From NCBI GenBank assembly GCA_948099385.1, contig CANUEZ040000024.1:26075001-26139000 (forward strand): DNA of 64,000 nt, in the 5' to 3' direction. A program made the position numbers and the translations under genes. Under the pieces are notes generated by a model. It saw only the letters and a list, made by a program, of their open reading frames with translations. It was not told the origin of the DNA and did not search any database. Shown piece by piece: positions 49,193 through 60,049 of the stretch (position 1 is its first letter; each line of letters starts with the position of its first letter). The stretch is from Fasciola hepatica (Eukaryota; Platyhelminthes; Trematoda; Plagiorchiida; Fasciolidae).

Positions 49193-50108
49193 AATTATTC
49201 ATCTCTAAGTTGCTGTCACCGTCTGATGTCTTATAAATCATCTTGAAAACGAGAAAAAAACAATTCGTGCGTCTTAAATTTTGCATACTGTACCGAACTA
49301 CCGAGATACTTTTACTTTTACTATGCTTTAGCTCACCCGCCTTCTGCCTATTTGTCTTATTTCGCTAAACACTTTACTAACGGGCAGCGTGGACAGAGGA
49401 AATTCTCAGAAAGTTGTGCCGCATCACTTCACACGGTATATGCTTTTTTGCTGTGAATCCTTGTTGACGGTTTCGTAGATGACTGCCGGGTTGGTGTACA
49501 TTCTAGAAAACTCCACCGAGGGCACGAGCGGATTCTGGCTTTCTACCAAGGTCCCCTAGACGACCGACGAAACTTGAAAATGTGGGGCTGACGGGGACCC
49601 GTACGCGGTACACCGTCAATTAGATCGAAGTGTCCCTTCGGGAATTTCTTTCTAGGAGACGCGTTGGTGTATTGTCCTGGGGCTGACCAGGTTTGAATAT
49701 GTATATTCGTGACCAAAGATCCAAATAGACCAAAATAACTGATAAACAGACAGTTGTGGGCGGTCCGAATAACGTTCGCTGCCACAGGGTTGTTCGTTGT
49801 TTGTCTGCTTGCTCCAAGGCCAAGTGGTTTCCACAAACTGAAAAAGACTTTTGATAAATTTGGTTTTGGGCGGTTGAAACCTCAGTTTTATCAGCCAGTA
49901 TCGTTTTCGGTGTTGCCCCGAAAGGTAAACGCGGCCAGCATGGAATCGATACAGACCGCCTCAAGACTATTACGCCGGCCATCGCCGACTTCTGATAACA
50001 TTCGATATTTAGGCTTATTGCCTCTTTCCTAAGGCCATTCTCGAGATCCATTCAGTACCTGTTCGCCGCCATGCTAAAGGTGGGTATCATGCGCTGAAAC
50101 CTACCGCT
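49193..50108. other. Sequence between Gypsy pol and the inner inverted repeat
   Basis: The 3' untranslated region and 3' LTR of the Gypsy element would be expected here. Overlapping minus frames at 49543-50051 (the longest 143 codons) and a plus frame at 49754-50032 have no recognised family. No terminal repeat matching the 5' side was found by eye. Confidence 0.4.
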
Positions 50109-50182
50109 GTCCATCCCCCACCTACATCTCCGCCCGCTATCATTTTCATCAAACTACGGCGACCACTCGACTAACCACCTTA
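50109..50182 (+). repeat. Right copy of the 74-bp inner inverted repeat
   Basis: The reverse complement of 39969-40042 with four transition differences. It ends CTAACCACCTTA and is followed by GTGGTTAA before the right arm starts at 50191. CTAACCAC, CTTA and GTGGTTAA together form a near-perfect small hairpin (8-bp stem with one G:T pair) exactly at the junction, which the left side lacks. Confidence 0.9.
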
Positions 50183-50190
50183 GTGGTTAA

Positions 50191-51577
50191 TTACAAAACT
50201 CACATTTTACCCAAGTCTAAATAATGATCTCTGCCAAGTTCATACTGAGATGAATGAGTGCAAACGGCGGCTTGCTCGTTAGTGTCATTTAGCTCACGAT
50301 CTACGGCATTATTTAGGAAGTTGTTCCATATACTTTGGTGTTCCATAATTTTGCCGACAGAACCAAAAGTGAAGGGAGACAAATTGGTGTTTTCGATCAG
50401 GAGCTGCAGCGACTGCGTCGCCCGATTGAAACGGTAAATAAAATTCACTTTAATCCTGCAAAATGAAGTGAAGCAGAATTTGCCATTGTTTCAGCATTCC
50501 CTCGATTTATCCTAACTAGTACCTGATCGTAAATATCGGAGATTTCGTCAATTACCGGGCCACGCGAATTATATCCGGGGTTTACCAAGTCATCGATGAC
50601 CGCGCACACAACAATCACAGACAGTGCACTTTTCCGAAGGTACCTAACTTGGCCAGTACACCTACATGACGGCTGGAGTGAAACTAGCGCAAGGAAGCCA
50701 ACAATGGTCAACAATATGAAAGTATCGGTTTTATCATGATATGCCGGGTATTGGACAAATTAAAATAACCAGATTCAACCCGTGGTCAGGCTGGTAGCGG
50801 CGAACTTGCCACCTACCAAATGCTGCATGAATCTCGTCAGGGCGGGCGCGGTCAAGTGGACAGTCCATAGGATGAACGAAACATTGTGAGGCAGAATATA
50901 GTATTTGACTACATTTTTGTCAGGCTCCCGCGGGGTTTGCACAACCGGTGGTCAAACGCAAGCGGGAAAGTACTACTGCATACCACGACAAGAGAGGCTT
51001 TTGTACTCGTAAAACCTAACCGTCATGTCGCTGCGGCCATTTTTTCTTCCCCTTTTGCATTGCCATAATAATGCTGACTTTCAATTTTCATCTACTTTGC
51101 TGCTGAGGCGTGCCAATCAGAACAACTGAAACCCAAGAACCGGTAATGGTTACTCTAAGACAACTAGGTTCACTTGAGTTTTTGACATACAGGAGATCAA
51201 AGTGGATAAACTGTTTAGAAGTAAACACCGAGCTAACGGATGACATACCGCTGATCATATCCTGCATAAATTGGTATTCAACCCGGTCATCCTATGGAAG
51301 GCGCTGCTAAATCAAACAATATGGCCCGCTTATTCATAGCAAACGAGTTCATGTTGGTTTATGCACCACCAACGATACACTCAATTTGCGTAGGTAGCTC
51401 TATCTAATCAGTGTGGCTGAAAGTACCACCCCTGCACGTATCATTTGCACATTCCGGTGTCGTTCGTTGTTTTATCAAGTGGGAAATGCAAAGCAATTTA
51501 TCCTCGCGAGAATTCATAAAAGTTCAAACTCAAACAGCCCCTAGCGTTTTAAGTAGCAACACTGGAAATTGTAAGCC
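50191..51577 (-). repeat. Right arm of the 1,387-bp near-identical inverted repeat
   Basis: The reverse complement of 37687-39073, with one mismatch found (51562) and no indel. Its inner end TTACAAAACTC starts directly after the junction hairpin; its outer end is GTAAGCC, after which similarity to the left side stops. It contains the mirror images of the two open frames described for the left arm, at 50200-50448 and 50445-50714. Confidence 0.95.
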
Positions 51578-52039
51578 TCGCGGCTGTTGATACTCCAAAG
51601 AACTCACGGTGGGTGCCCAGGGCATTTTGGGATTTCAGATCATTTATGGAAAGAGTGCTCGACTCTCGGCCAATTTTAAAGATTTTCCGATCTGTTGCAC
51701 TCGCGATCCCTCAGGCCTCATGGAGTTTCGGCACATTGGGATTCCCTTTATTTCAGGAGCTGGTAGCATGTGAGTTTGAGATGGCCTTTTCAGGGACTAG
51801 CGAAAGGCAACTTTTAAAAAGGGTGACCCTAGGGTCCAACGGGTTCTCTCTTTACGCAATCGTAAAGAGCTCCATCTAATAATTTTTGTTGAAAAGTAGG
51901 GAGATCAAGAATTAATAAGATGAGGTTATTAGGCAGACTGAAGTGGACAGAAGAAGAAGTAGGGGTGGAAGGAATTGTAAGATAAAAGAGGAAGAAGTTC
52001 AATTCTGAATCTGACTGAAGTACTTCAACCATGCCGAAA
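51578..52039. other. Unassigned sequence between the right arm and LINE B
   Basis: An 88-codon plus frame lies at 51613-51879 without a recognised family. 51,890-52,010 is purine-rich. The LINE B 3' end should lie here, but neither a tail repeat nor a target duplication was identified. Confidence 0.4.
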
Positions 52040-52842
52040 TCACCTACTCACGGTCAGTCAAGAAAGGCATGCATCCAGGCAGAGTCCGGCTTCTTCCAAA
52101 ACATTGCCAGTGTTCGCCTCCACCGTCGTCTCGGGGAGTTTATTCCCGTTATTGATTACCCTGCAAGCAGACGACTGGGCCCTTACAGTTTTGATGACAA
52201 TCGTGTTTGTTAGTTTCAACTTGTGTCCACGAAGACCAAAGTTTCCGCTGTGGGTAAATCGCGGCATTTTCTCGGCTTGACAGCAATTTCCTTGTCATTG
52301 TTTCAATCCTTTCGTCCCGCGCCCTCCCTCGCTCCCCCGCGCCTCAGCGAGAGCAGCACCACCTTTCCGAGGCCGCCTTTGCACCGCGGCCTTCATACCC
52401 TCAATACCGTTGATCTGAAGCTTTAATGAAGCTTCCGTGAACCTATTCCAGAGAGAAGATGTCCCTCATTGAATGCGGAGCCTGGACTTGGACTACAAAG
52501 TCAAAGTTAGGTTGGACAAGGGCCGTATATAGTGGTAGTGGCACCTTTAGTTCTCCGGATGTGAGCCTTCTGCGCAACCGGTACATGAACCTATGTGCCT
52601 TGTTAGCAGACGGCACACTTTGTACCGTGGACATAAGGCCACCTAAGACCATCTTGCCGAAGTCCTTGACCTCGCTTTCCTGGCCTATTGAGTCCGGGTT
52701 GTTCGGGTTTACATATCAGATTCCGGTGACTCCCTCTGTAACCAGATGTGAGCTTTTTGCCGGATTCAGGGGTAAGTCCCACGCCACAGACCACTGGTTG
52801 GGAGCATCTAGGTCCATCTAAAACTGATTCGACTCTGGGCAT
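52040..52842 (-). pseudogene. LINE B RT C-terminal region
   Basis: Minus-strand frames read ANKAHRFMYRLRRRLTSGE, VPLPLYTALVQPNFDFVVQV and QAPHSMRDIFSLE, matching the family pattern 'L-Y-x-x-L-V-R-P-x-L-E-Y-x-x-x-x-W-x-P'. Then, at 52058-52267, come LRGHKLKL, CRVINNGNKLPETTV and LCLDACLS, the family's 'R-G-H-x-x-K-L', 'F-x-x-R-V-V-N-x-W-N-x-L-P-x-x-V-V' and 'F-K-x-x-L-D' ending. This defines the 3' limit of the coding region. Confidence 0.85.
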
Positions 52843-53347
52843 CCCAGAACTTCCACATCGTCAGGCAACAAGAAGCAAGACGACATCGCAGTCGCCGTAA
52901 GTCGTTCACATAAATTGGGAACAGAGCTGCACCTTGTACTGAGCCCTGAGGGACCTCAATAGGGGCTGTCGCCACTGAGGATTTCTTACTATCAGCTTTG
53001 TTCAGAATTCACTGTCAGCTAGGTGAGCTTTTACCCATTCCAATAGCCCCAGAGTCCAGCCCCCCCCCTCTCAGCTCAAACAGGGGCAACCCGTGGCTCA
53101 GAATGTCAAGAGCTTTGTGGAAGTCCAGATAGAGTGTCCCAATCTTCTCCCCCTTGTCCAACTTCTTGGCTGCCTCATCAAAAAGATCAGCAAGTTTCTG
53201 AGGTAGGACCTTCCTTTTCTGAAGCCTGCTCCGTTCATTAAAGAGTAGGTTGTTTTCCTCCAGGTGACCTTTCAAGACATTTCGAGCCATCTTTTTTATT
53301 ACCTTTAGCGTTTCTGATAGCAGGTTCTTAGGCGGGCTGCTTGTCAC
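52840..53347 (-). pseudogene. LINE B reverse transcriptase core
   Basis: A 110-codon minus frame contains LKVIKKMARNVLKGHLEENN followed by LLFNE (family 'G-K-x-L-E-x-x-x-R-x-x-x-x-H-L-x-x-N-N-L-L-x-x-x-Q'), LADLFDEAAKKLDKGEK and the motif-A segment LYLDFHKALD (53104-53133). In other frames follow VPQGSV (52937-52954), YVNDL, and LLPDDVEVL, where PDDV at 52854-52865 corresponds to the catalytic 'F-A-D-D' box with both Asp retained. Then DLPLNPAKS. Frameshifts after 53015 and several stops make it inactive. Confidence 0.9.
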
Positions 53348-53669
53348 TTGGTCCTCAAAACACCCCTTGTAATTGGCACAACCTCCACCGCTTGCCCCTC
53401 ACTTGGCAGCTCAGCATCCCCGAGAGGTTTTTTGGACAGCGTGACTAAGGGCCCTTTCAGTGTCCGGGCTGACGGCCTGAAAATGGTTGGATGGTTTTCT
53501 TCTGATCCCGGGACTTTCCCGATATCGAAGGCGTCTAATACAACCGCGTATATTCTGTGGCTATTTCCGTTTCCCCCATCGGAGCAGTTCTAGGCCATGG
53601 CAAGGTCAGTGGCTGATTTCGCTCCACAGTCCTGTGGACCTACTTGAAATTCTCTTGGGAGACTTCGGT

Positions 53670-53906
53670 CTACCGTTCATTGTTTTCCCCCTGGTTCCCT
53701 TTCCCAATTTTAAGGCCCCTGTCTTTTACCTGCATATTTGCTTTGTCCGGGACGTGAATGAAGAACACCTTTGGATGTTTCTCGGCCGCTACATCTATGC
53801 TAATGTTGTGTGTCAGCTTACCCCTCATCTGTAGTTTGCAAAACAACTCATTCATACTCCGGTATTCCAGCAACCGTCTACACCCCTTGGTTTCCTGGTG
53901 CGTCAT
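53670..53906 (-). pseudogene. LINE B linker between endonuclease and RT
   Basis: A 78-codon minus frame reads VAAEKHPKVFFIHVPDKANM followed by QVKDRGL, matching the CR1 linker pattern 'K-x-x-P-K-x-F-F-x-Y-V-R-x-K'. It sits exactly between the two enzymatic domains. Downstream, to about 53,350, the Pro-rich start of RT (family 'K-S-P-G-P-D-x-I-H-P') is only vaguely readable. Confidence 0.75.
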
Positions 53907-54059
53907 CTACGCTTGCTGATTCCACCCCTTGTACCCCCGCCGTACTGCCCCTCTGCCAAGGTGAATGTCTCCATCTTTGGACTTTGCGCACGAGGACTAC
54001 CTCATCGGCCAGCCCAAGTAAGTAACTTTTAATGATCAGCCACATTCAATCCACCTTAC

Positions 54060-54860
54060 CTTCACGATTCCTGGCTGAAGTTGCCGTCACTGACGATGAC
54101 CTATCCTCGTTCTTTTCTCCAAAGTTTACCCGCCATTTGTCTGATGGTTTTGCTCACATCCAGGAAGCAGAACCTGGTGGTCTTGTGCTCACTTTTACCA
54201 AACGGCATATTGATCCCCACCTAACTTACACTTGTGGAGAGCTTGGAGATAACGAGGTCCGGTAGCCTCGAAGTTTGGGTTTCCCTCCGTCGAGTGGCCC
54301 GATGAATGTGCTGCACCGAGGCTATATTCTTTACTTGGTCCATTAGATGTTGCCCAAATGACCCCGTAGGTGCTGAGTTCGATTGCTGGTCGATCTCAAG
54401 AGCATTGGGATCTCCGGCCCTCAGGCCTTTCTCCGCTTTCCTGGTTGCCTACATTCGATACTCTGGTCCGTCTTAGTCTTCCCCTCGAATCTATAAGGGA
54501 CTTCTGTAGGCCCACGCTAGGGCCTCCTGTCGTGACCGAACTTCCATTCACCTTGAAACCGCATGTATATTGTACGTGGAATACTGTAGGCTTTCTTTTT
54601 GAGTTACATGCTCCGCAACCGGCGCCAACACACTCCTCCCATGCCTCCGTCCGCTCTATCCACTCTGTGCACCCAGAAACCCTCTCAGCAGGTAGAACAT
54701 ACCCACTTTCCTTCCCCCCAGCCGCGACTGCGTGATAGCTATGCCTTCCATCACCCTCAATTCTGCCCCTGGTTCCCCTTCATTTATTCTCAATGCCACG
54801 TGGGTCATGCTGCATCACTGATATGCCCCTGCTGGCTAGCGAATCACGGCTTTGTGACGC
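54060..54860 (-). pseudogene. LINE B endonuclease domain
   Basis: The minus strand reads GPSVGLQKSLIDSRGRLRR, then AGDPNALEIDQQSNSAPTGS (GDPN at 54404-54415; family GDFN), then SFGQHLMDQVKNIASVQHIH and ATRRRETQTSRLPDLVISKL, and GKSEH (54185-54199; family GKSDH). The Asp and Asn of GDFN survive, but the Asp of SDH is now Glu. The upstream half (to about 54860) is weaker: DSLASRGIS may correspond to 'E-T-W-L', and a Gly- and Arg-rich patch to 'G-G-G-V'. The enzyme would nick the target site. Confidence 0.85.
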
Positions 54861-55127
54861 TTCACTTCCGCCCTCGAATTTTACGCCCGAGTGCTTCCAC
54901 CGTTTTCGCCCTATCTTGGTTTCTCAATTGTGCTAAGGCAATGCAGCTTCTCTCTGCTATGTTCAGTGAAGTTCTTAAAATCGCCGAGCTCCTATTGTTT
55001 CGCTGGTTCCATTGCTCGGCCTTTGGTGTCGGGCCTCTCACCGACTTCGGACTGCCCTGGTTGTATAGGGCTTTTTGAGCAACCAAATAAGCCAGTCGCA
55101 GCACGGGTGGAGCTATACCCGGTGGGT

Positions 55128-55535
55128 TCATCTATTTACGAGGGAAGGTGTGGGCATTCCAGTGTCTCTCGAATTAGCTTTGGCCTTCCGCACAGGGCCG
55201 CCATGCTTGACCAGGGTTGGCCTTCCTAGTACTAGCCGACAGCACCGGGCCTTCACCTGCCCAGCAGCAGTACCTAGTCTGGATCTCCCATGTCCCTTCA
55301 CACAAAGGCTCTGCCAAATCCTATTCCACTCAAGTGCTATCTCAGTTTGAGCCTGGGTTTCTTTAATGCCGTTTGTAAACGATGCAGTTTGCACCCTCAT
55401 AAGTTCCATTTTTCTGGACCGGTCCTGGATGAGATCTTCCGGCTGAATTGACGCCCCTTCTGCTTTAAGGCTAGCGGGAGAAGCAAACCTGCCGGCTTCT
55501 TGAAAAAGACATCCTTCGAGCCATCGCAGTCTCAA
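55128..55535 (-). other. Open frame upstream of LINE B ORF2
   Basis: A 135-codon minus frame, rich in Arg, Lys, Gln and Ala, lies directly upstream of the LINE B endonuclease. In CR1 elements ORF1 (an RNA-binding chaperone) occupies this position. I see no zinc knuckle, PHD or coiled coil that would prove it, and the plus strand is also fairly open here (54891-55350). It may be part of ORF1, the 5' end of ORF2 or a chance frame. Confidence 0.25.
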
Positions 55536-58500
55536 CTCGATACATCAATAACCTCACCGGTTTCTACGCACAAGCAGGTGCTCGGCGTGGCTCCCCATTT
55601 TCTCTCATCTCTTTTGGCGGATATTTCTCGGGACAGTTTTCTCGAGCACGCTACGCACCTTCAGCCTACCCAGATTAGGACGTTACCGTCTTGATAGGTC
55701 AACACAGCTTTATCCGTCTTATTGCTGCATGCTCATTGAAGACAATTTGAGCAAATTTTGCAGCATATACCCTCCTGAGCATCCGAGGAACAAAGAGCTC
55801 TTCCACTAGGAAACTGACCCCCATTTCACGACTTTCCAAGTACTGCCGGTGTTGTTAAGGGTTTGAATCCTTGAACGATGGTGTATTCAGGCTTTTCTCC
55901 AGTTTACCAAGGTGAGCAGCTACTGAGCGTTGTTCTAACAAAGCCTACAGTACTTTCGGAGAATAGCGACTAGAAACATCAGGAAATGACCCTGCTGCAA
56001 AATGTATGGGAAGCAACAGTTGCCGAGGTGAATTCGAGGGCTTCTAACCGCAGGCCCAGAAGTCACACAGGTGCATCCGAGCTGGCTCGTTGGATCACCC
56101 TGCCCTATTTGCCACTATTCACCCGTCAACTCGTCGGTGGAGTCTTCAGTTTTTGGGCTAACTTGAATGCTCCGATTTACATTTTCTCTCTTACGATTTA
56201 TAAGCTTGGCACTGATTTCCAATTATATAAACATAATTAAAAAGTGACCTTTCACTCTTTTTCATTTCCACGCAGGATAACAATACGGAGTGGAGAGGTC
56301 ATATTTTGAATCCTAAACGTAATTTTGGCCGATTGTTAGGGCGTCTGTTTGTCTGTACATCACATATTACAGTGTGACCGCGTACGCAAAATTTCTTCCC
56401 GCATTCAGACGCGGCTCAGGCTTCTAGAAAACTGCTGGTGTTATCATTTTTTCCCCGAATAGTAGGGCCGACTTGAAGTGTGGATGGTTCCGTGGCTTCT
56501 TAATTTCGGCCGCAGATAGTTATCACAACATGGCAACGTATGTAGAGTCACTCATCTTCACGTCTCAAAAGAAGTGAACAAATCTCTGCGCCCAAGAAGT
56601 CGTACTCAGCAGTGTGCCTCGTCGTGAGCCAGCTGAATTAAAACTTTGTAACTTTTCTTCACGCTTTGTCTCGGAACAAGTGTGCTTCACCCACGCTTCA
56701 GAGTCATTGAATAACAGCCGTATTCCAGTGTTCTTCGGTGAGCTTTGTCCGGTTACACAGAAGATTGCTCGACAAATCAACCACATGTTTAATTCTGCTG
56801 AATGCCCACCTGTAGTCACACGTAAGGGGTCTCTTCTGGTAGATATGTTTCCGTTACCATACGTTAGATCGGCCAAAAATTATTTGAAACCGACCAGCCA
56901 TGATTATGTCCACTATGGTGGATTTGGTTCTGGTACACTGCGGCCATGAAGTCCAATCTGTTCACAACAGCATACGATTTACTTTGCTTTGTGCTTCCAT
57001 TTTGGTACCTCCAATGAGCATACGGGCGAATGAGGCTACGAAGCTCTTGAGTCGTTGTAAAACAGTGAACTTCTGGGGCTCCGCGCGGAATTCCCCCGGT
57101 ACAAGCTCGGAAATAAGGTTCAGTAAGTCATCAAATCTCGGATAACCTACTGCAACCTCACCCACTTTGGCGCACCACAAGAAGGTGCTTCCTAGCAGGG
57201 TCGTGGAATGGGGAGACTGGTGACAGACAGCAATTCATTCACAACGTTATCGTGGAGCGATTATCTTCTACAAATTTAGGGTACTGCCGTTTTATGTTAG
57301 TTCAGCACCTCATAATGGGTTTTAATGACTATCCTGAAGCAACCTACCAACAGGCCATTACATGGACAATGCAGTCTCCAATGGACCCTCGGGTAAGGCA
57401 ACATATCTTATTATGTCACCGGTCAACAACGGAATCTAGGGCTAACAACTAAAAACAAATATCAGTCGTTATGATTGTTTCTGTGTAAGCCTAAAGCTGG
57501 AAGGTCTACAATGATACGCAGGTTGAAACAACCCACTATGCCTGACTGATTTTCTACTGTCAGCATTAAGTAACAACGATAATGATAATATTATCGGTAT
57601 ATTTTGGAAAAGCGCCACGCGCTGCGGCGCATGGTCAGGTGAAACAAGTGACGTCGGAATCAGAGTTTTACAGGAGGCTAAAACATGTGCACACGAAGGA
57701 TTATGGGAGAAGTTTAACTAAACAAGGCGATCATAACGCCGGGCATGTTCAAGGCTAGTTTCGGGTGGTGTTCTACCGCAGTAAGAAAGAACTGAACCAA
57801 CAACGAGGTATGAAGAACCACCCCTGCCACGGTGGTTTCTATTATCAGTCACAAGCGGGCGATCTGATTTTGGGAATCGGTTCATCAAGGTGGAACTAAT
57901 CCGGTTCGTGGTCCTCGATGATAAGGGTAAACCACCATTTATTGAAATAGCCTGATTCAAGTTCCCTTCGAATATGTTATTTGGATTATATGTTAATTAC
58001 AATAAACGTCACTTCATGTATTTCATACACACTATTTAAATATTCATGTCATATATGTGCATATTTATTTTTGCCTTTTGAGCGGAATTCCTCCATAAAT
58101 TCCGCCAGAATGTCCGTGACCCACGTAGGGAAAATTTATATGACTAAGTCTGGTATTTTACCATCTCAAACCACTTATATCTGGCCATGAAAGGAGGAAT
58201 TAAATTCGCCACTTTGCTGATTCAGCCCGTGCTGCGTGGGGCCTATTATTGCAAAATTATTAAATAATTATCAACAAACCATTTCAATTGCAGCAACTTG
58301 TTTGCTGAATGCATCCAGATATGATTACGCACTGTCGAATGTGTATATTTCTAGCCGGCAAACAGCATGGAGTTTCAATAATAACGTGATGATTCGCTTT
58401 TTGAGTCATTGGTTGATAACGAACCCGATTTACGTTCCCTCACTGTTGACGTCGAGAACAGTATTTTCCTTTCCGTCGGGTGATTCTATAAGAATTCACT

Positions 58501-58637
58501 AGAACAGTGTCAGCTTCAATTGCTTTGAACAGTATCTCCTATGAAACTTTGTGGTAAACGGTGCAACTAATGCAGATGTCTCATGAGCTGAAGTCGAGTA
58601 AAGTAAGGCGTAAGGATGTCTGCATCGACTTCAGCGT
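55536..58637. other. Unassigned sequence
   Basis: No family is recognised with confidence. Opposing frames at 56565-56949 (103 codons minus, 111 plus) and a 72-codon minus frame at 56962-57180 form a patch with few stops, possibly an old repeat; the minus reading PRFDDLLNLISELVPGEF is loosely reminiscent of Gypsy Gag but too weak to call. The rest is AT-rich with short frames. Confidence 0.35.
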
Positions 58638-59278
58638 CTACCTTTCATGTCTTGGATAACAGGAAAACGACGAAATAACACAAGGTTCTGGGTTGATGTC
58701 CTTCACCGCATCAAACCGTGCCAAAATCCTGTTGACTATGGTCGTATCAAAATCCTCAGTCTGAGGGAGCATTTTTCTCACAAATACAGCCCTACTATAG
58801 CGGTCACAACTCTTAATTGGGAGAAAGGCATAGAGCAGACAGTGACCTGGCATCGCCCCCACCAACTATCTTTTTGTGCCATAAAATATGCCCACCACTT
58901 TTAGAGTTGGCGACCAGCGTCTGCCAAAGTGACTATACGAAATCTAGGACACAATTGTCGGCCCACTGGCCGGAAGAAGAAGACGAATTTCCTCTCATGG
59001 CTTTTGGCAGCTGTCTCCGAATAACCATGGGCATGCAGTGGTTCTTTAACCTCGTCTACTTCACACTCTAGCTCCTTTTTCTGTGGTCTTCTCCCTACAG
59101 ATCTGAAGTCGTCATTACGCAGACGCCGGCCGGATTTCTCAAATATATCCCCTGGCTCAGACATTTTCCTGAAAGTGTCCATTAGTTGCAACCTATGAGC
59201 TTCTTGTTTGTGTGTCAGCCTACGGTTACTTACACGCGAGCCTTCTTTTTTCACCTGGAGACTATGCGAACGTCTCAT
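58638..59278 (-). pseudogene. Possible Penelope-like element fragment
   Basis: Two minus frames (58901-59278 and 58638-58865) together recall the region between RT and the GIY-YIG nuclease of Penelope-like elements. ELECEVDEVKEPLHAHGYSE resembles 'E-x-x-x-V-x-x-x-L-x-x-N-G-Y-P', and YSRAVFVRKM with RFDAVKDINPEPCVI resembles 'Y-x-x-G-V-S-E-x-x-x-R', then 'V-K-D-x-x-P-x-x-x-x-x-G-V-V-Y'. The order is right, but no single motif is strong, and neither the RT core nor the GIY-YIG motif could be found. Treat as a suggestion only. Confidence 0.25.
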
Positions 59279-60049
59279 CGACCACTTAACGACAAAGTGG
59301 CAGGGGCCCGCAAACCGGAGCTTGACCAGAACCTTGCACTGCAGATCGGGATAACTGAAGGGAATGCTTCGAACAGTAAGCTATAACGTACCTGGACTAT
59401 TTATCACATTTCCTTTCAAGGTGAGTGCTTTTAAGCATTTGAAATAGTAGAGTACATCATCTGGCCGATGGATGCCTCGGTCTTTGCCTTTGCTTGCATC
59501 TACGAACCGCATACGTAGGAAGGGGTGCAAGTTTCTTTTTGGAACTCTTAGAAATGGGCTTCAAACGCTATGGTATCGGGGAATACTCCACGGGCAAAAA
59601 GCCGAAACGCAACTGAACCGTCTTCTGGTAGGCGCTTCACTTGCAAAGCAGCGACATAACACGAAGCGAGTTGACAGCGATTTCCCCGTGCGCACAAACT
59701 TATGCATGACTTGTGATCCAATCGAAGGTTAGGAGGTAAACTGTAATAAGAGCAATAAACAGGATATTCTCAAACCGGATAATAAACATCTCTGAGTTTT
59801 CATGTCTGCAACTAAGGCCCTTGAAATTACCATCCAGATTCAGCCATATTTACCATCTAAGCTGTCATTCCCCATCGAAGGACGGGTGCTGTACGCCAGG
59901 TCTGCTGGACTAAATTCGTACTTCTTGGCCGGTTCTGGGTGAAATTGGCCGAACATTTTGATGCCAAAAGTCATAGAAACCTAGAAGCCGATCCCAAATG
60001 AAGGATATTCTCTTCGTATCTCAAAAGAAGAATTTACATGAAAAGTGTA
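59279..60049. other. Unassigned sequence
   Basis: An 86-codon plus frame at 59472-59732 has no recognised family. If the Penelope-like call at 58638-59278 is right, its RT should lie here on the minus strand, but it was not seen. Composition becomes purine-rich on entering family R. Confidence 0.35.

Larger units (their letters stand above)
52040..55131 (-). mobile_element. LINE B: decayed CR1-type non-LTR retrotransposon
   Basis: Reading from 55131 down to 52040 on the minus strand gives endonuclease, linker, RT and C-terminal region in the order of CR1-clade ORF2, over about 3.1 kb. It is more complete than LINE A, although the N-terminal part of the endonuclease is poorly readable. Frameshifts and stops are numerous. 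LINE A and LINE B share domain order but differ in sequence at motifs such as CYVDFSKAFD and LYLDFHKALD, so they belong to different CR1 subfamilies. Confidence 0.9.

Noticed and set aside
54599..55078. A 159-codon plus-strand frame
   Set aside because: It lies opposite the LINE B endonuclease start on the minus strand and has a low-complexity Pro-, His- and Ser-rich beginning. It is explained as antisense of the element.
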